This document shows, one piece after another, positions 53,401 through 56,020 of a stretch of DNA of 64,000 bases (positions are counted from its first letter, which is position 1; each line of letters begins with the position of its first letter). A program made the position numbers and the translations under genes. This stretch comes from Exaiptasia diaphana (Eukaryota > Cnidaria > Anthozoa > Actiniaria > Aiptasiidae), in NCBI RefSeq assembly GCF_001417965.1, contig NW_018386749.1, forward strand, positions 686,337 through 750,336, given 5' to 3'. A model generated the notes under the pieces. That model did not search any database, had not been told where the DNA came from, and saw nothing but the letters and a program-made list of their open reading frames with translations.

Positions 53401-55968
53401 AATTCATGTATGCTTCTATATTTTTAAATATAGAAAAAAAAAAAAGAAACTAACCTTCTCGGTTTCCTAACGGAAAATCAAAAACTCTGGTTGGAAACGA
53501 ATGATTCTTTGACTTGATTGGTTCAAAAAATTTCCATGCATCATGCCATACGAACCATTATCGTCCTCAACCAGAGCCTTTGATTTTCCGTTGGGAAACT
53601 GAGAAGGATCTGGGTACGAAAATGCAAATGAGAGGCCGAGTGAGTGAATTAGTAAATACAGCCATATATCCGGCGTCGTCAGAGCCCTGAAGGGATCTCA
53701 AATGCTCTTGAGGCTACTAATAAAGAACGGTTTAATGAATAAAGCTATACATCCGATCTCGTCACAGCCCTGTTATTAATTGTTATCTCAAAACTACTGA
53801 TATATGAACACTGTGAATACTTACTCAAAAAGAGGTCGTACATCCTGCGGTTATCTTTAGTGCAACCGAATCTCGATTATCAAAGGATTAAATGACTATA
53901 TTTCAATCAGTTCTTCCTAACTGTTCAGCCCTACTGTTATATCGCATTCCACAAACGCTATGAAAGAGATATGATAAGCTATATGATATGATAGAATCAC
54001 ATTTTAAAGTACCGCAATTGCACGAAAACATTTCTTCACATTTTAGCTTAAATCTAGTACTTGTTGGCGTTGTCGACAGTCACATCTTCACGGCGTATTC
54101 ATTGTCGCATTTTTGTCAACCTGTTTTTGTCAGCATATTATATCCTCTCCGACTGTACATCCGATGTCGTCTGCAATAATCTAAACTGTAGTTAACCAAA
54201 ATGCTATTAAAACGATGTAAGCGAACGTTCTGAATGAATAAATGATCGACTAACGGACACATTTTTAATACTCCTGAAGCCATCTGAGTCATGCAGTTTT
54301 ATCGAATACCAAATAAAAACACCCAATTTTATTGCAGCCCCATAATTTCTTATTCTATTATATGGTTGTTAATCAGGCAATGTTGGCTCTCAATGAATGC
54401 CATGAAGCGTTCTGGATGGGAAACCTGAAGAATCGTGATATTCAAGGGCAAGAAATCCTCTCACAACAGTCGACAAAGGACGACGACGATAAAGGTGATG
54501 ATGATGATGAAGAAGAAATGGACATCGATAAGGACGATGAAGAGGAAGATGAGGAGGTATTTTCAACCTTTGACTGAACACCTAATACCTGGGGGAGGGG
54601 GGTACTCCCCTATATTTGCTATACGGGTATGTGCTGCTCGATAGAGTCCCTTTTTCGGAGCTCCAAGTCTGGGATAGGGTATCATTTTTCAGTGCCAGTT
54701 TATCTGGGATAGGGTAGTCTTTGTCTGAAATAGGGTAGTAGTTTTGTCTGGGATAGGGTATTTTTTGGTCTGGGATAGGGTGCTGGCGTAGGCTGGAGTT
54801 TTGCCTGTGTTCGTATCTGCTGTGTTTGCATCTCTTTCATCATAGCATTACTCGTACAGAAGGTTATTTAAGTGCTTGTAGTCTTTAAACAGTGTTATAC
54901 TGACGTTATTTGCCCTTCCACCATGCTCATTTACCTAGGACGTTTTTTTTTTTTTTTTTTTTTTTTTNNNNNNNNNNNNNNNNNNNNNAAGCAAGAACAT
55001 CATAGGTATAATAATAGGAAACACGGACAATGATCCTGTAATTGCCGTATCTTATTTCCCGTTTTAAATAGGATTTTTTTTTTTTTTTTTTTTTTTTCAA
55101 TTTGGTGTCTAAGATCGGGCTGAACTATGTACATTTGTGATCAACTCTACTTGGCTCATTTTATGTGCTTTTTTAGGGTGACAACGCCGAAGCTGAAAGT
55201 GTGGCAAGCCACGACACAGGTGCCTAATAACAACTCGTTGATATATTTGTTTATCTGCTCACTCATTTATTCGACAGTTTATATATTTAGTTAGTTACAG
55301 TTGTTTAAAAAGATGAACTTAACACCGTATTAAACTACTTACTGAAGTTTCGGTTGAGAAATTCTGATCGAGTGCATCATGGTTAGCGTAATACTTCCAG
55401 AAATTCTCTTTGAAAATCAGTAAATATAGGTAGTATGACTTTGGAGGTGGTTTGGGAGAATTCTACACGAGAACTCATCGCTTTAACTCGGATACATCAA
55501 GCCATTTTTTTATATAAAATGTTCGTGCGTTAAAATTAAAGTACTGGCTATGAAATATCAGCTACCACATTTATTGATATAGTTTATGTAGGCTAGCCGT
55601 CAGAATCTCATCAAATGAATGTTTATTAATGATATATTAGCAAACATTATGAACGCTAGCATATGTCATTATATATTGGATGTAATTTGATGTGTTTTCC
55701 GTTATATTATTTTCTCCTCGACAAAGACTGAAAATCATGCAATCAAATTCTTTGCATTTATCCTTTTTGGGGTTTGTTCAAACATTTTCTGCTGTAGTAA
55801 TTCCAAAGTAATAATTTAACATGAAAATATCAGCTGTCCTATATTTGATATATTAATGCATGTTAGCAACCAAAGTTTCTTTAAATGACTGTGTATACAA
55901 TTATTTTGACATATTTTTCAGGTGGCGATGAAAACGATGATGATGACTCATGCAGTGAGGTGTTTTAA
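8339..55968 (+). CDS. FANCD2: FANCD2, C-terminal half (22 exons, 5' partial)
   Basis: Twenty-two exons join in frame: 8339(or 8347)-8561, 9170-9278, 9992-10100, 15397-15433, 16041-16171, 16285-16366, 16446-16562, 16675-16803, 17176-17294, 17625-17738, 18126-18253, 18419-18518, 18674-18796, 19303-19402, 19877-19945, 51031-51069, 51320-51394, 52796-52870, 53321-53398, 54377-54556, 55177-55219, 55922-55968. The roughly 740 residues follow vertebrate FANCD2 in order: [104 protein letters not shown], then an acidic tail. FANCD2 pairs with FANCI, is monoubiquitinated by the Fanconi core complex and clamps DNA at interstrand crosslinks. The N-terminal half, with the ubiquitin-acceptor lysine, is absent. 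Introns 3 and 15 host other genes. Confidence 0.93.
10114..10491. mobile_element. MITE-like element with internal repeats
   Basis: The ends are imperfect terminal inverted repeats: TTAAAGCGCCGTTTACACG on the left and the reverse complement of TTAAGCGGCGTTTACC on the right. Inside, TTTACACGAGC and TTTTCCTTGACAAG recur in both orientations. It is about 380 bp with no transposase, starting 14 bp after the donor site of FANCD2 exon 3. Confidence 0.65.
10875..11112. repeat. Inverted/direct repeat cluster
   Basis: CCGTGTTTATATCAGAGGAC occurs at 10875 and 11085 in direct orientation and as its reverse complement ending at 10994. An inner inverted pair (GAGTTGAAAAACACTCG against CGTGTTTTTCGAACTC) lies between copies two and three. 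This is a foldback-type non-autonomous element or nested pair, in FANCD2 intron 3. Confidence 0.7.
11113..11814. other. Non-coding stretch in FANCD2 intron 3
   Basis: AT-rich sequence after the repeat cluster and before the antisense Ig-domain gene. No frame has gene-like composition and no repeat is recognised. Reverse-complement AATAAA (TTTATT) at 11815-11820 lies just beyond the stop of the antisense gene and is its likely polyadenylation signal. Confidence 0.35.
11831..14772 (-). CDS. Secreted/membrane protein: signal peptide, Ig domain, long helical region (3 exons)
   Basis: Read on the minus strand, three exons join in phase: 14772-14679, 14046-13747 and 13158-11831, giving 573 residues. 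Exon 1 encodes a classic signal peptide ([20 protein letters not shown]); an upstream in-frame ATG at 14817 is possible but gives a worse signal. Exon 2 encodes one Ig-like domain with the two cysteines in VLCPGSS and YYMCARQ and the DxGxYxC pattern (WTDDGYYMC). Exon 3 encodes about 440 residues of mainly amphipathic and hydrophobic helices with several tryptophans, including [33 protein letters not shown] and [15 protein letters not shown], some of which may cross the membrane. The gene sits antisense in FANCD2 intron 3. I do not recognise the helical part. A cell-surface or lipid-associated protein is possible, but that is inference. Confidence 0.72.
14773..15396. other. Upstream region of the antisense Ig gene / end of FANCD2 intron 3
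   Basis: Contains the presumed promoter side of the minus-strand Ig-domain gene and the acceptor of FANCD2 exon 4. The only obvious structure is CATCATTTGG- and GCGC-rich patches near 14890 and 15070. No further gene is seen. Confidence 0.3.
17441..17464 (+). repeat. Run of 24 G
   Basis: An uninterrupted homopolymer of 24 guanines in FANCD2 intron 9, preceded by TTTTTTC. It could form a G-quadruplex on the coding strand. Its exact length is uncertain in any assembly. Confidence 0.9.
19957..20109. other. Assembly gap (N run, 153)
   Basis: A continuous run of N just after the donor site of FANCD2 exon 15. Confidence 0.99.
20110..22346. other. Non-coding intronic stretch before the first receptor
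   Basis: AT-rich, with T-runs and no convincing coding frame. The last 90 bp before 22347 should include the 5' UTR of the first GPCR, but no clear TATA box could be assigned. Confidence 0.3.
22347..23330 (+). CDS. Class A (rhodopsin-like) GPCR 1, sense orientation, TM3 cysteine lost
   Basis: Intronless, 327 residues, seven hydrophobic segments, one of the receptor family described in the summary. The N-terminus has two N-glycosylation sequons (NRT, NST). Landmarks are GN at 40-41, NMAVSD at 63-68, ERY at 116-118, a polybasic loop 3 ([10 protein letters not shown]) near 218-227, CYLPDF at 244-249 and NSCFSPLVY at 286-294. It is the only member on the plus strand. It lacks about four residues before TM3 ([11 protein letters not shown], where a paralogue has EVLAIIVCKSVDF), so the TM3 cysteine that normally bonds to extracellular loop 2 is missing, although the loop 2 cysteine (FVCNYTS) remains. 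The C-terminus is ETNL, a class I PDZ-type ligand. The natural ligand is unknown. Confidence 0.9.
   Translation: MNRTNSTPAGTSCFLLFNHRTFETAKLTSLIVFGGLGVAGNIFIIILAAKYTERKNLHYLIINMAVSDILIVIMYVLRDNGISLPSETPETLAIVLFIESTSELLTLITLVIVSIERYRATRLVVGVQAYSNVQLLCIAWLVSMALACFNLSFSKATRASSSKTFVCNYTSESEVFDTLYLIKSLCLLFLYFMVVSLSIITCVRLSKPNPIQASLSDEQRRRRKKRIISAVRMVLCSLLLYSVCYLPDFLEDVVESVSDNLVSVGRMTEMCRMFLTFILHFLKVMNSCFSPLVYLIFLADFREGVNRMFVRHVQPVQEREPTQETNL
23331..25026. other. Non-coding spacer between convergent receptor genes
   Basis: AT-rich spacer between the stops of the plus-strand receptor and the next, minus-strand receptor. T-runs near 23609 and 24376 and an A-run near 24000 are the only features. No gene or clear TIR element was found. 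Confidence 0.35.
25027..26022 (-). CDS. Class A GPCR 2
   Basis: Intronless, 331 residues, seven hydrophobic segments. Two overlapping N-terminal sequons (NSS, NYT) follow the start. Landmarks are GN at 38-39, NMAVSD at 61-66, the TM3 cysteine at 95, ERY at 119-121, a candidate loop 2 cysteine at 170, [11 protein letters not shown] in loop 3, CYLPDF at 248-253 and NSCLSPLVY at 288-296. Both disulfide cysteines and the acidic residue of the TM3 motif are kept, so conventional G-protein coupling is plausible. The tail ends ETEL, a class I PDZ-type ligand. Its stop faces that of the first receptor across 1.7 kb. Closest in sequence to the ERY group of this array. Confidence 0.92.
   Translation of the reverse strand: MNSSNYTEEVRICIQDMYVFEAAIFTSVSVFGGLGMLGNIFIIILAAKYTERKNLHYLIINMAVSDILVVIMHSVKITRITLPSDTPPALAAFGCKMNTFLKSSSELQTLITLLIISIERYRATKAVVRIRTCSHVTLLCISWVVSMALSCFSLVFSKAVQSAPTSSYSCIYIQFKHSLDVVFFLVRSLCVILLYFSIFILSIKTSIRLSKSNPIQDNLSEEQRRRRSRRMISAVRMVLCSLLLYSICYLPDFIEDVAKSVKPSLFDGVTKTCQYLTSFILDICKLLNSCLSPLVYLIFLNDFREATMKIMSRLSRRTTFEGQSQIQETEL
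26023..27532. other. Non-coding spacer
   Basis: AT-rich sequence upstream of the preceding minus-strand receptor and downstream of the next one. A CT-rich tract (CTCCTCCCTCTCTCCCTCCG) lies near 27440. No gene recognised. Confidence 0.3.
27533..28483 (-). CDS. Class A GPCR 3, PDZ tail lost
   Basis: Intronless, 316 residues from the start [10 protein letters not shown], which aligns with the N-termini of its paralogues; the frame is open upstream to an ATG at 28579, which would add 32 unrelated residues. Landmarks are GN at 32-33, NMAVCD at 55-60 (C for the usual S), the TM3 cysteine at 89, ERY at 113-115, a loop 2 cysteine at 164, CYLPDF at 241-246 and NSCLSPLVY at 282-290. The protein ends TTEASQ. 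In the paralogue at 35741 the same stretch reads TEGSQ and then continues CETKDTRL. Here a TAA stands in place of the cysteine codon and the sequence behind it would read ETDDTKP, so the PDZ-type tail has been removed by a stop and has decayed. Confidence 0.92.
   Translation of the reverse strand: MNETNICIKDRDLFENTKLVIIVILGAIGVAGNIFIIILAAKYTERKNLHYLIINMAVCDIIFVITYILRDIVISVLTDPSKTLADYFCRIVLFFENTSELLTLLTLFIISIERYRATKMVIGAQTWSKSKLLFIAWLVSMMLSCFNLYFREATMPTPTAPSSCFVRKKNGLFNSIYLVKSACLVFLYFSVFVICINTLVRLSKFHPIEANLSDEQRRQRTKRIRNAIRMVLYSLLLFSICYLPDFLEDTIKSVETDVLLKRHDDTCVEVIDLVLHITKLMNSCLSPLVYLVFLADFRKGARKILSRRTPTTEASQ
28580..29540. other. Non-coding spacer with a dispersed repeat
   Basis: Positions about 29110-29290 resemble sequence at 9416-9470 (ACCACAATTGTGT...GATTAGAGTGTG) and at 15985-16015 (CTCAAAACC...CGCAATTTGTTA), so a dispersed element is present. 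A GTTGTT microsatellite lies at 29455-29480. No intact gene. Confidence 0.4.
29545..29665 (-). pseudogene. GPCR relic
   Basis: Two short pieces resemble the receptor genes read on the minus strand. GGTTGGTGTTGACTCGATAGC resembles the loop 2 region of the neighbours (GGTGTTGACTTTGTAGCTTT). GATGTCAGAAACGGGCATTTTGAGGATCAAGT resembles the NMAVSD-coding region. The distance between them is far too short, so most of the gene has been deleted. Confidence 0.4.
30367..32443. repeat. Tandem segmental duplication, unit A
   Basis: This 2.08-kb segment, from AGTTTTGTATTT to CAATTTGATGTCAT, matches unit B at 32553-34954 along its length, including the receptor gene and both flanks. The two direct copies are separated by about 110 bp. 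Unit A lacks the MITE present in unit B and preserves its empty target site at 31905-31906. Confidence 0.88.
30671..31639 (-). CDS. Class A GPCR 4 (tandem-duplicate pair member A)
   Basis: Intronless, 322 residues from [10 protein letters not shown]; an ATG 24 bp upstream (31663) is also in frame. Landmarks are the sequon NFT, GN at 38-39, NMAVSD at 61-66, the TM3 cysteine at 95, ERY at 119-121, a loop 2 cysteine at 170, [10 protein letters not shown] in loop 3, CYLPDF at 248-253 and NSCLSPFVY at 288-296. Loop 1 reads [13 protein letters not shown] rather than the [13 protein letters not shown] of most of the family, a feature it shares with the next receptor. The tail is short, ends RKPEVS and has no PDZ-type ligand. 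It lies in the first unit of a tandem segmental duplication. Confidence 0.92.
   Translation of the reverse strand: MDRSNFTEENALCITNRRIFVYTKVTCLLVFGGLGVAGNIFIIILAERYSERKKFNYFIINMAVSDIFFVVMYILRSLGISLLINPPQMIADCFCKIVRFLENTSESVTLTVLLITSIERYRATKVVIGGQNCSILKLLCGAWLVSMLLSSYNLVFRKATKSKPSVPSSCFTNEESATFNAMFLLKSAWLIFLYIFVLIMCVSTLVRLSKSVSPTQENLSDEQRRRRTKRITNAIRMVLCSLMLFSVCYLPDFFEDTITSIKPSLISGIENTCVEVMSLVLHITKLLNSCLSPFVYLYFLSDFREGAKKLLSRHAQRKPEVS
32885..33853 (-). CDS. Class A GPCR 5 (tandem-duplicate pair member B)
   Basis: Intronless, 322 residues from [13 protein letters not shown], with an in-frame ATG 24 bp upstream (33877). It is the recent duplicate of the receptor at 30671 and shares its length, its loop 1 ([12 protein letters not shown]), its ERY motif and its CYLPDF and NSCLSPFVY motifs. 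Differences are scattered, for example in loop 2 ([13 protein letters not shown] against [13 protein letters not shown]) and the tail (ARPQTEVS against AQRKPEVS). One ambiguous base at 33042 leaves a residue unknown near the start of TM7. It too lacks a PDZ-type C-terminus. The reading frame is intact, so both copies may be functional. Confidence 0.91.
   Translation of the reverse strand: MDRSNFTEENAQCITNRRIFIYTKVTCLLVFGGLGVAGNILIIILAARYSERKKFNYFIINMAVSDIIFVVMYILRSLGISLLINPTQMIADSFCKTVFFLENTSELVTLTVLLITSIERYRATKVVLGGQSCLILKLLCGAWLVSMLLSCYNLVLRKATKSTPSVPSSCLTIKKSEILNAIFLLKSACLIFLYISVFIMCVSTLVRLSKTVNPTQGNLSDEQRRQRTKRITNAIRMVLYSLLLFSVCYLPDFLEDTINSIKPSLIIRLEXTCVEVMSLVLHITKLLNSCLSPFVYLYFLADFREGAKRLLSRHARPQTEVS
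34149..34417. mobile_element. MITE with 54-bp terminal inverted repeats and TA target duplication
   Basis: The left end begins CAGCCTTTTGCAAAAATTAT and the right end is its reverse complement. The inverted repeats run 54 bp with a single mismatch, enclosing about 160 bp without a coding frame. TA flanks both ends (34147-34148 and 34418-34419). The duplicated unit A has the same flanks without the insert, GATATA-TA-TCTTTC at 31899-31912, so this is a demonstrated insertion. TA duplication points to a Tc1/mariner-type source. Confidence 0.93.
35053..35296. mobile_element. TIR element (MITE) with TA flanks
   Basis: GAGCAGAGTCACATGAACC at the left and its near reverse complement ending GACTCTGCTC at the right form long inverted repeats. 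They continue inward through ATGAAATA...ACTAA and then CACTGAACCAGAACAG against CTGTTCTGGTTCA. TA flanks each end. It is about 244 bp with no coding capacity and is distinct in sequence from the MITE at 34149. Confidence 0.75.
35299..35740. other. Non-coding spacer
   Basis: Between the TIR element and the stop of the next receptor. No gene, repeat or regulatory signal recognised. Confidence 0.3.
35741..36727 (-). CDS. Class A GPCR 6, ERF variant, DTRL tail
   Basis: Intronless, 328 residues starting [10 protein letters not shown]. Landmarks are the sequon NES, GN at 38-39, NMAVSD at 61-66, the TM3 cysteine at 95, ERF at 119-121 (F for the usual Y), loop 2 cysteine in [21 protein letters not shown] in loop 3, CYLPDF and [11 protein letters not shown]1 ([11 protein letters not shown]) and the [15 protein letters not shown] stretch place it with the receptors at 27533 and 30671. 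The tail is longer than in those and ends [12 protein letters not shown] is the same four residues as the PDZ ligand at the end of human CFTR. It looks intact. Confidence 0.92.
   Translation of the reverse strand: MNESNAHQVSSLCVKNTHLFEISKFAVIAILAAIGIAGNTFIIILAAKYTERKSLHCLIINMAVSDIVFVIMHILRDVVIYRLTNPPQILADYFCKIVLFLENTSELVTLTTLLIVSIERFRATKLVITHRSSKIKLVCIAWLVSVTLSCFNLYFRRANKSTPSEPYSCVIRNKPRLFNLIYLFKCACLVFLYLSVFTMCIITLIRLSKSANSIQANFSDEQRRRRLKRITNAIKMVLCSLLLFSICYLPDFVEDIMKSSKSPLMEIDDGCTQLLDLALHIAKLLNSCLSPLIYLVFLADFREGARKMLSRHAQQTEGSQCETKDTRL
36728..38007. other. Non-coding spacer
   Basis: AT-rich sequence between receptor 6 and the truncated receptor pseudogene. A short TATGTAC tandem repeat lies at about 37472-37497. 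No gene was recognised. Confidence 0.35.
38008..38330 (-). pseudogene. Truncated GPCR pseudogene (loop 3 to C-terminus)
   Basis: On the minus strand this matches the 3' third of the neighbouring receptors. It starts with the coding region for [11 protein letters not shown] in loop 3 (AGGATTACCTGACTTGGAAAG at the right end) and runs through TM6 (AAGTCAGGCAGATAACA), TM7 and the short tail. The frame is broken by small indels, for example CTCCTAAGAAAGTCAG where paralogues have a longer TTCACGAAAGTC, and TCTGGTGGCG in TM6. The 5' two thirds are missing, and at about 38335 the sequence passes into unrelated DNA and a foldback element. Confidence 0.85.
38455..38622. repeat. Foldback (long inverted repeat) element
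   Basis: Arms at about 38455-38521 and 38555-38622 are near-perfect reverse complements (GATAAAATCCGTATC and TATGTAATATCCTCTATT against their complements). The centre carries the perfect 16-bp palindrome AAGGCGAATTCGCCTT at 38534-38549. It adjoins the truncated end of the receptor pseudogene. Confidence 0.88.
38640..39395. other. Non-coding spacer
   Basis: AT-rich. No gene, relic or TIR pair recognised between the foldback element and the stop of the next receptor. Confidence 0.3.
39396..40367 (-). CDS. Class A GPCR 7, KRY variant
   Basis: Intronless, 323 residues starting [10 protein letters not shown]. Landmarks are GN at 38-39, NMCVSD at 61-66, the TM3 cysteine at 90, KRY at 114-116, a loop 2 cysteine at 165, [11 protein letters not shown] in loop 3, CYLPDF at 242-247 and NSCFSPLVY at 281-289. 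The acidic residue of the (D/E)RY motif is replaced by lysine. That residue normally forms the ionic lock with arginine and TM6, so signalling may be altered. The extracellular end of TM2/loop 1 is shorter than in the ERY receptors. The tail has a proline-rich stretch ([10 protein letters not shown]) and ends DTRF, a class I PDZ-type ligand with F at the last position. Confidence 0.92.
   Translation of the reverse strand: MNKSNFTGELSFCIPDRRVFEYGKVTSLIVFGGLGIIGNIFITILAVKYTARKNLHYLIINMCVSDILVVIVYTPNFAGISPVPLTNIFCKTIDFFKYTSELLTLVTLFVISIKRYRATKLAIGAQTCSNWKLITVAWLVSMVLASFNLIFGHAVQPAPGLPFVCSHDYNSKFFRSLYLSKSLCVIFLYFSVLILGLLTSIRLSKSSPIQTNLSELQRRLRAKRMISAVRMVLCSLLLYSICYLPDFLEDVLIILIPAIKSHLAKCEELSEFLLHISKVINSCFSPLVYLVFLSDFKRATKTLFFKNKPPKVPPRQEALDTRF
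40368..41433. other. Non-coding spacer
   Basis: AT-rich, with a T-run at 41143-41167. No gene recognised. Confidence 0.3.
41434..42402 (-). CDS. Class A GPCR 8, KRY variant
   Basis: Intronless, 322 residues from [10 protein letters not shown]; the frame is open to an ATG at 42516, which would add 38 residues not seen in paralogues. It is the nearest relative of the receptor at 39396 (shared GAQ-CSNWKL, NLVFG and ICYLPD). Landmarks are the sequons NNS and NFT, GN in TM1, NMAVSD, TM3 cysteine in [17 protein letters not shown] at the end of TM3, [11 protein letters not shown] in loop 3, CYLPDY (Y for F) and NWCISPLVY (W in place of S). The tail ends VQETQC, so the last position of the usual PDZ-type ligand is cysteine instead of leucine. 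Fragments of the 5' end of a gene of this type recur upstream of receptors 9 and 10. Confidence 0.92.
   Translation of the reverse strand: MNNSNFTEGSFCVTNRKVFDSAKVTSLIVFGGFGVAGNIFIIILAAKYTERKNLHFMIINMAVSDIVVIIVYTLEFAKISPALLTNLFCKTIGFLQSTSELVTLITLLIISVKRYRATKLAIGAQNCSNWKLISIAWLVSMVLASFNLVFGYATQLAPGSPIFCSHEYNSLYFSYLFFSKSLCVIFVYCSVLVLGLVTSVRLSKSNTIQANLSDEQRRRRARRMISAVRMVLCSLLLYSICYLPDYVEDVLINITPAFTKLLETCEELSDFLLHIAKILNWCISPLVYLVFLSDFRRAAKKLIVKCIPSNVSTQQEVQETQC
42797..43774 (-). CDS. Class A GPCR 9, KRY variant, DTRL tail
   Basis: Intronless, 325 residues from [11 protein letters not shown]; the frame is open to an ATG at 43906, which would add 44 residues encoded partly by a relic of another receptor, so the internal ATG is preferred. 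It forms a subgroup with the receptors at 45206 and 49246 (shared FEYFKY or [34 protein letters not shown]). Landmarks are GN, NMAVSD, the TM3 cysteine in [17 protein letters not shown], loop 2 cysteine in [19 protein letters not shown] in loop 3, CYLPDF and NSCFSPLVY. An ambiguous base at 43176 leaves one residue unknown. The tail ends ESHDTRL, a class I PDZ-type ligand. Confidence 0.92.
   Translation of the reverse strand: MKNETDICIPNTRVFEYFKYISLIVFGGFGVIGNIFIIILAAKYTERKNLHCLIINMAVSDILIVITYIPSIGGIPIPTSTLLLETILCKTVPFVQHTSEMLTLITLFIISIKRYRATKLSIGSQTCSNLTLICIAWLLSMMMSCYIPIYRSVSRAAPGIVPECSKNFNGSKTNQALYILRSTCLLFLYVAVLTLSLVTXIKLSKDNSIQDNLSDNQRRQRARRMIGAIRMVLCSLLLYSICYLPDFIENIIKVTDKTLVAGMSETCEDLLKFLLFIPKTVNSCFSPLVYLVFLSDFRKAAMKILLKRRQPTQSTCGDESHDTRL
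43890..44035 (-). pseudogene. 5' relic of a receptor-8-type GPCR gene
   Basis: On the minus strand this matches the 5' UTR and first codons of the receptor at 41434 ([19 protein letters not shown]). The start codon is not kept and the match stops at the beginning of TM1, where the 5' flank of receptor 9 begins. The same arrangement occurs upstream of the receptor at 45206. Confidence 0.75.
44096..44269. repeat. Foldback element
   Basis: Imperfect inverted arms of about 75-80 bp. CACCTACTTG at the left matches the reverse complement of CAAGTAGGTG at the right. Inward, TAGAAAATAGAACATTTG, TTTAGTAAA and CAAGACAAAAGA pair with TTTTCTA, TTTACTAAA and TCTTTTGTCTT. No coding capacity. Confidence 0.75.
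44270..44959. other. Non-coding spacer with a duplicated flank
   Basis: GAAATTAAGTAACAAGTTGTG (from about 44282) and TATAGTTATATATATA near 44335 recur at 47383 and 47440 with little change, showing that flanking DNA moved with the receptor duplications. No gene seen. Confidence 0.45.
45206..46198 (-). CDS. Class A GPCR 10, KRY variant, DTRL tail
   Basis: Intronless, 330 residues starting [16 protein letters not shown]. It is a close paralogue of the receptors at 42797 and 49246. Landmarks are the sequons NNS and NQT, GN in TM1 ([10 protein letters not shown]), NMAVSD, the TM3 cysteine in [17 protein letters not shown], loop 2 cysteine in [19 protein letters not shown] in loop 3, CYLPDF and NSCLSPLVY. 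The tail ends ERNDTRL, a class I PDZ-type ligand. Its 3' flank (44960-45205) is duplicated at 49000-49245 beside receptor 11. It looks intact. Confidence 0.93.
   Translation of the reverse strand: MNNSYMINQTDICIPNRRIFEYFKYISLIVFGGFGIIGNIFIIILAVKYTARKNLHYLIINMAVSDILIAITYIPSIGSIPIPSRTLLLETILCKTVPFVQHTSEMLTLITLFIISIKRYRATKLSIGSQTCSNLTLICIAWLLSMMMSCYIPIYRVVSRATPGIVPECSKHFKRSKTHQALYMLRSICLLFLYAAVLTLSLVTSIKLSKNNSIQDNLSEEQRRRRARRMIGAVRMVLCSLLLYSICYLPDFIENIIKITDRALVPALSETCKDLLIFLLFIPKIINSCLSPLVYLVFLSDFRKAAMKILSRRRQHTESTCGDERNDTRL
46297..46445 (-). pseudogene. 5' relic of a receptor-8-type GPCR gene (second copy)
   Basis: On the minus strand this reads [19 protein letters not shown] with TTG where the receptor at 41434 has its ATG. 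It continues AKVTYL and then passes into the 5' flank of receptor 10. The 5' UTR side (CAGCAAGAGAAGTAAAG) also matches. It is equivalent to the relic at 43890. Confidence 0.78.
46446..47380. other. Non-coding spacer
   Basis: AT-rich with no recognised gene or repeat. Confidence 0.3.
47533..47630. repeat. Short foldback hairpin
   Basis: Arms 47533-47574 and 47588-47630 are near-perfect reverse complements. The left begins GGACTGGACGGGGTTTCAAG and the right ends CCCGTCCAGTCC, and the inner ends are AATTAGTTCCAGTCC and GGACTGGAACTAATT. The loop is about 13 bases. A transcript would form a very stable hairpin. Confidence 0.85.
47922..47990 (+). repeat. tRNA-like sequence, probable SINE head
   Basis: CGGTGGTGTAATGGTATAAG resembles a tRNA A-box region and GGTTCGGGATC a B-box, about 35 bp apart. 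No paired acceptor stem is visible, so a functional tRNA gene is unlikely. Confidence 0.35.
48054..48275. repeat. Dispersed repeat with internal ~20-bp tandem units, copy 1
   Basis: TTATCATTAGCTAGTAGTAG is followed by several imperfect units of the type GGAAATAAGGTAGAAGTAACT and then by a unique 3' part ending CTCATGAATAATTAATGAGT. The same arrangement is found at 58620-58834. Confidence 0.85.
48276..49003. other. Non-coding spacer
   Basis: AT-rich. A short repeat-like stretch (GGACGTTTCGGCTCCTAGGC) follows the dispersed repeat near 48280. No gene recognised. Confidence 0.3.
49246..50235 (-). CDS. Class A GPCR 11, KRY variant, DTRL tail
   Basis: Intronless, 329 residues from [16 protein letters not shown]; an ATG 33 bp upstream (50268) is also in frame. 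It is the third member of the subgroup with 42797 and 45206. Landmarks are GN in TM1 ([10 protein letters not shown]), NMAVSD, the TM3 cysteine in [17 protein letters not shown], loop 2 cysteine in [19 protein letters not shown] in loop 3, CYLPDF and NSCLSPLVY. The tail ends ERHDTRL, a class I PDZ-type ligand. From TM6 to the tail it is nearly identical to receptor 10, while loop 2 differs, which suggests duplication followed by divergence or partial gene conversion. It is the last receptor inside FANCD2 intron 15. Confidence 0.93.
   Translation of the reverse strand: MSNSNMMNEIDICIPNTRVFKYFKYISLIGFGGFGVIGNIFIIILAVKYTARKNLHYLIINMAVSDILIVITYIPTIGSIPIPSSTLLTEIILCKTVPFLQDTSEMLTLITLFIISIKRYRATKLSIGSQTCSNLTLICIAWLLSMIMSCYIPIYRSARKVTQGIVSICLKHFESMIYQALYVLRSFCLLFLYVAVLTLSLVTSIKLSKNNSIQDNLSDDQRRQRARRMIGAVRMVLCSLLLYSICYLPDFIENIIKITDRALVPALSETCKDLLIFLLFIPKIINSCLSPLVYLVFLSDFGKAAVKILSRRRQTMESTCGDERHDTRL
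50282..51030. other. Non-coding end of FANCD2 intron 15
   Basis: The first 50 bp (TCAAAAACAGCTGGTTCAATTT...CCTTTTGTGATTCTT) match the 5' flank of receptors 9 and 10, then homology stops near 50334, so the receptor-8-type relic is absent here. The remainder is AT-rich with no gene up to the acceptor at 51030. Confidence 0.45.
51638..52770. mobile_element. Non-autonomous DNA transposon with TIRs (hAT-like)
   Basis: CAGGGCTCAAAATAACGGCC at the left matches the reverse complement of the right end, GGCCGTTATTTTGAGCCATG, with one mismatch. TAACA flanks both ends (51633-51637 and 52771-52775). Further copies of the motif TTGACCGGACA lie just inside each end. An inner inverted pair (GCGGATTTCGTATGACTGTG near 52247 and its complement near 52390) sits in the middle. 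No transposase is recognisable. The CAGGG-type terminus suggests a hAT relative, but the usual 8-bp duplication was not found. It ends 25 bp before FANCD2 exon 18. Confidence 0.75.
53454..53607. repeat. Inverted repeat in FANCD2 intron 19
   Basis: Arms of about 40 bp at 53454-53493 (CCTTCTCGGTTTCCTAACGG...CTCTGGTTG) and 53568-53607 (CAACCAGAG...CGTTGGGAAACTGAGAAGG), separated by about 75 bp. Probably a small non-autonomous element. Confidence 0.8.
54655..54790. repeat. Tandem (C)TGGGATAGGGTA repeat
   Basis: CTGGGATAGGGTA recurs about five times with spacers of 15-20 bp (from about 54669 to 54782) in FANCD2 intron 20, after a G-rich and then C-rich stretch (GGGGGAGGGGGGTACTCCCC). It is degenerate, not telomeric. 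Confidence 0.75.
54968..54988. other. Short assembly gap (N run, 21)
   Basis: N run at the end of a poly-T tract. A second poly-T lies at about 55075-55097. Confidence 0.99.
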
Positions 55969-56014
55969 AGTACGTTTAAATCCGTCTTGAAATTTAATTT
56001 AACTTTATATTGGA

Positions 56015-56020
56015 AATAAA
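56015..56020 (+). promoter_or_regulatory. Polyadenylation signal for FANCD2
   Basis: AATAAA 47 bp after the FANCD2 stop codon, the only canonical signal before the convergent receptor gene. Confidence 0.55.

Noticed and set aside
54332-54577. Separate small acidic protein gene
   Set aside because: It is FANCD2 exon 20 ([16 protein letters not shown] and acidic run) read through its splice sites.
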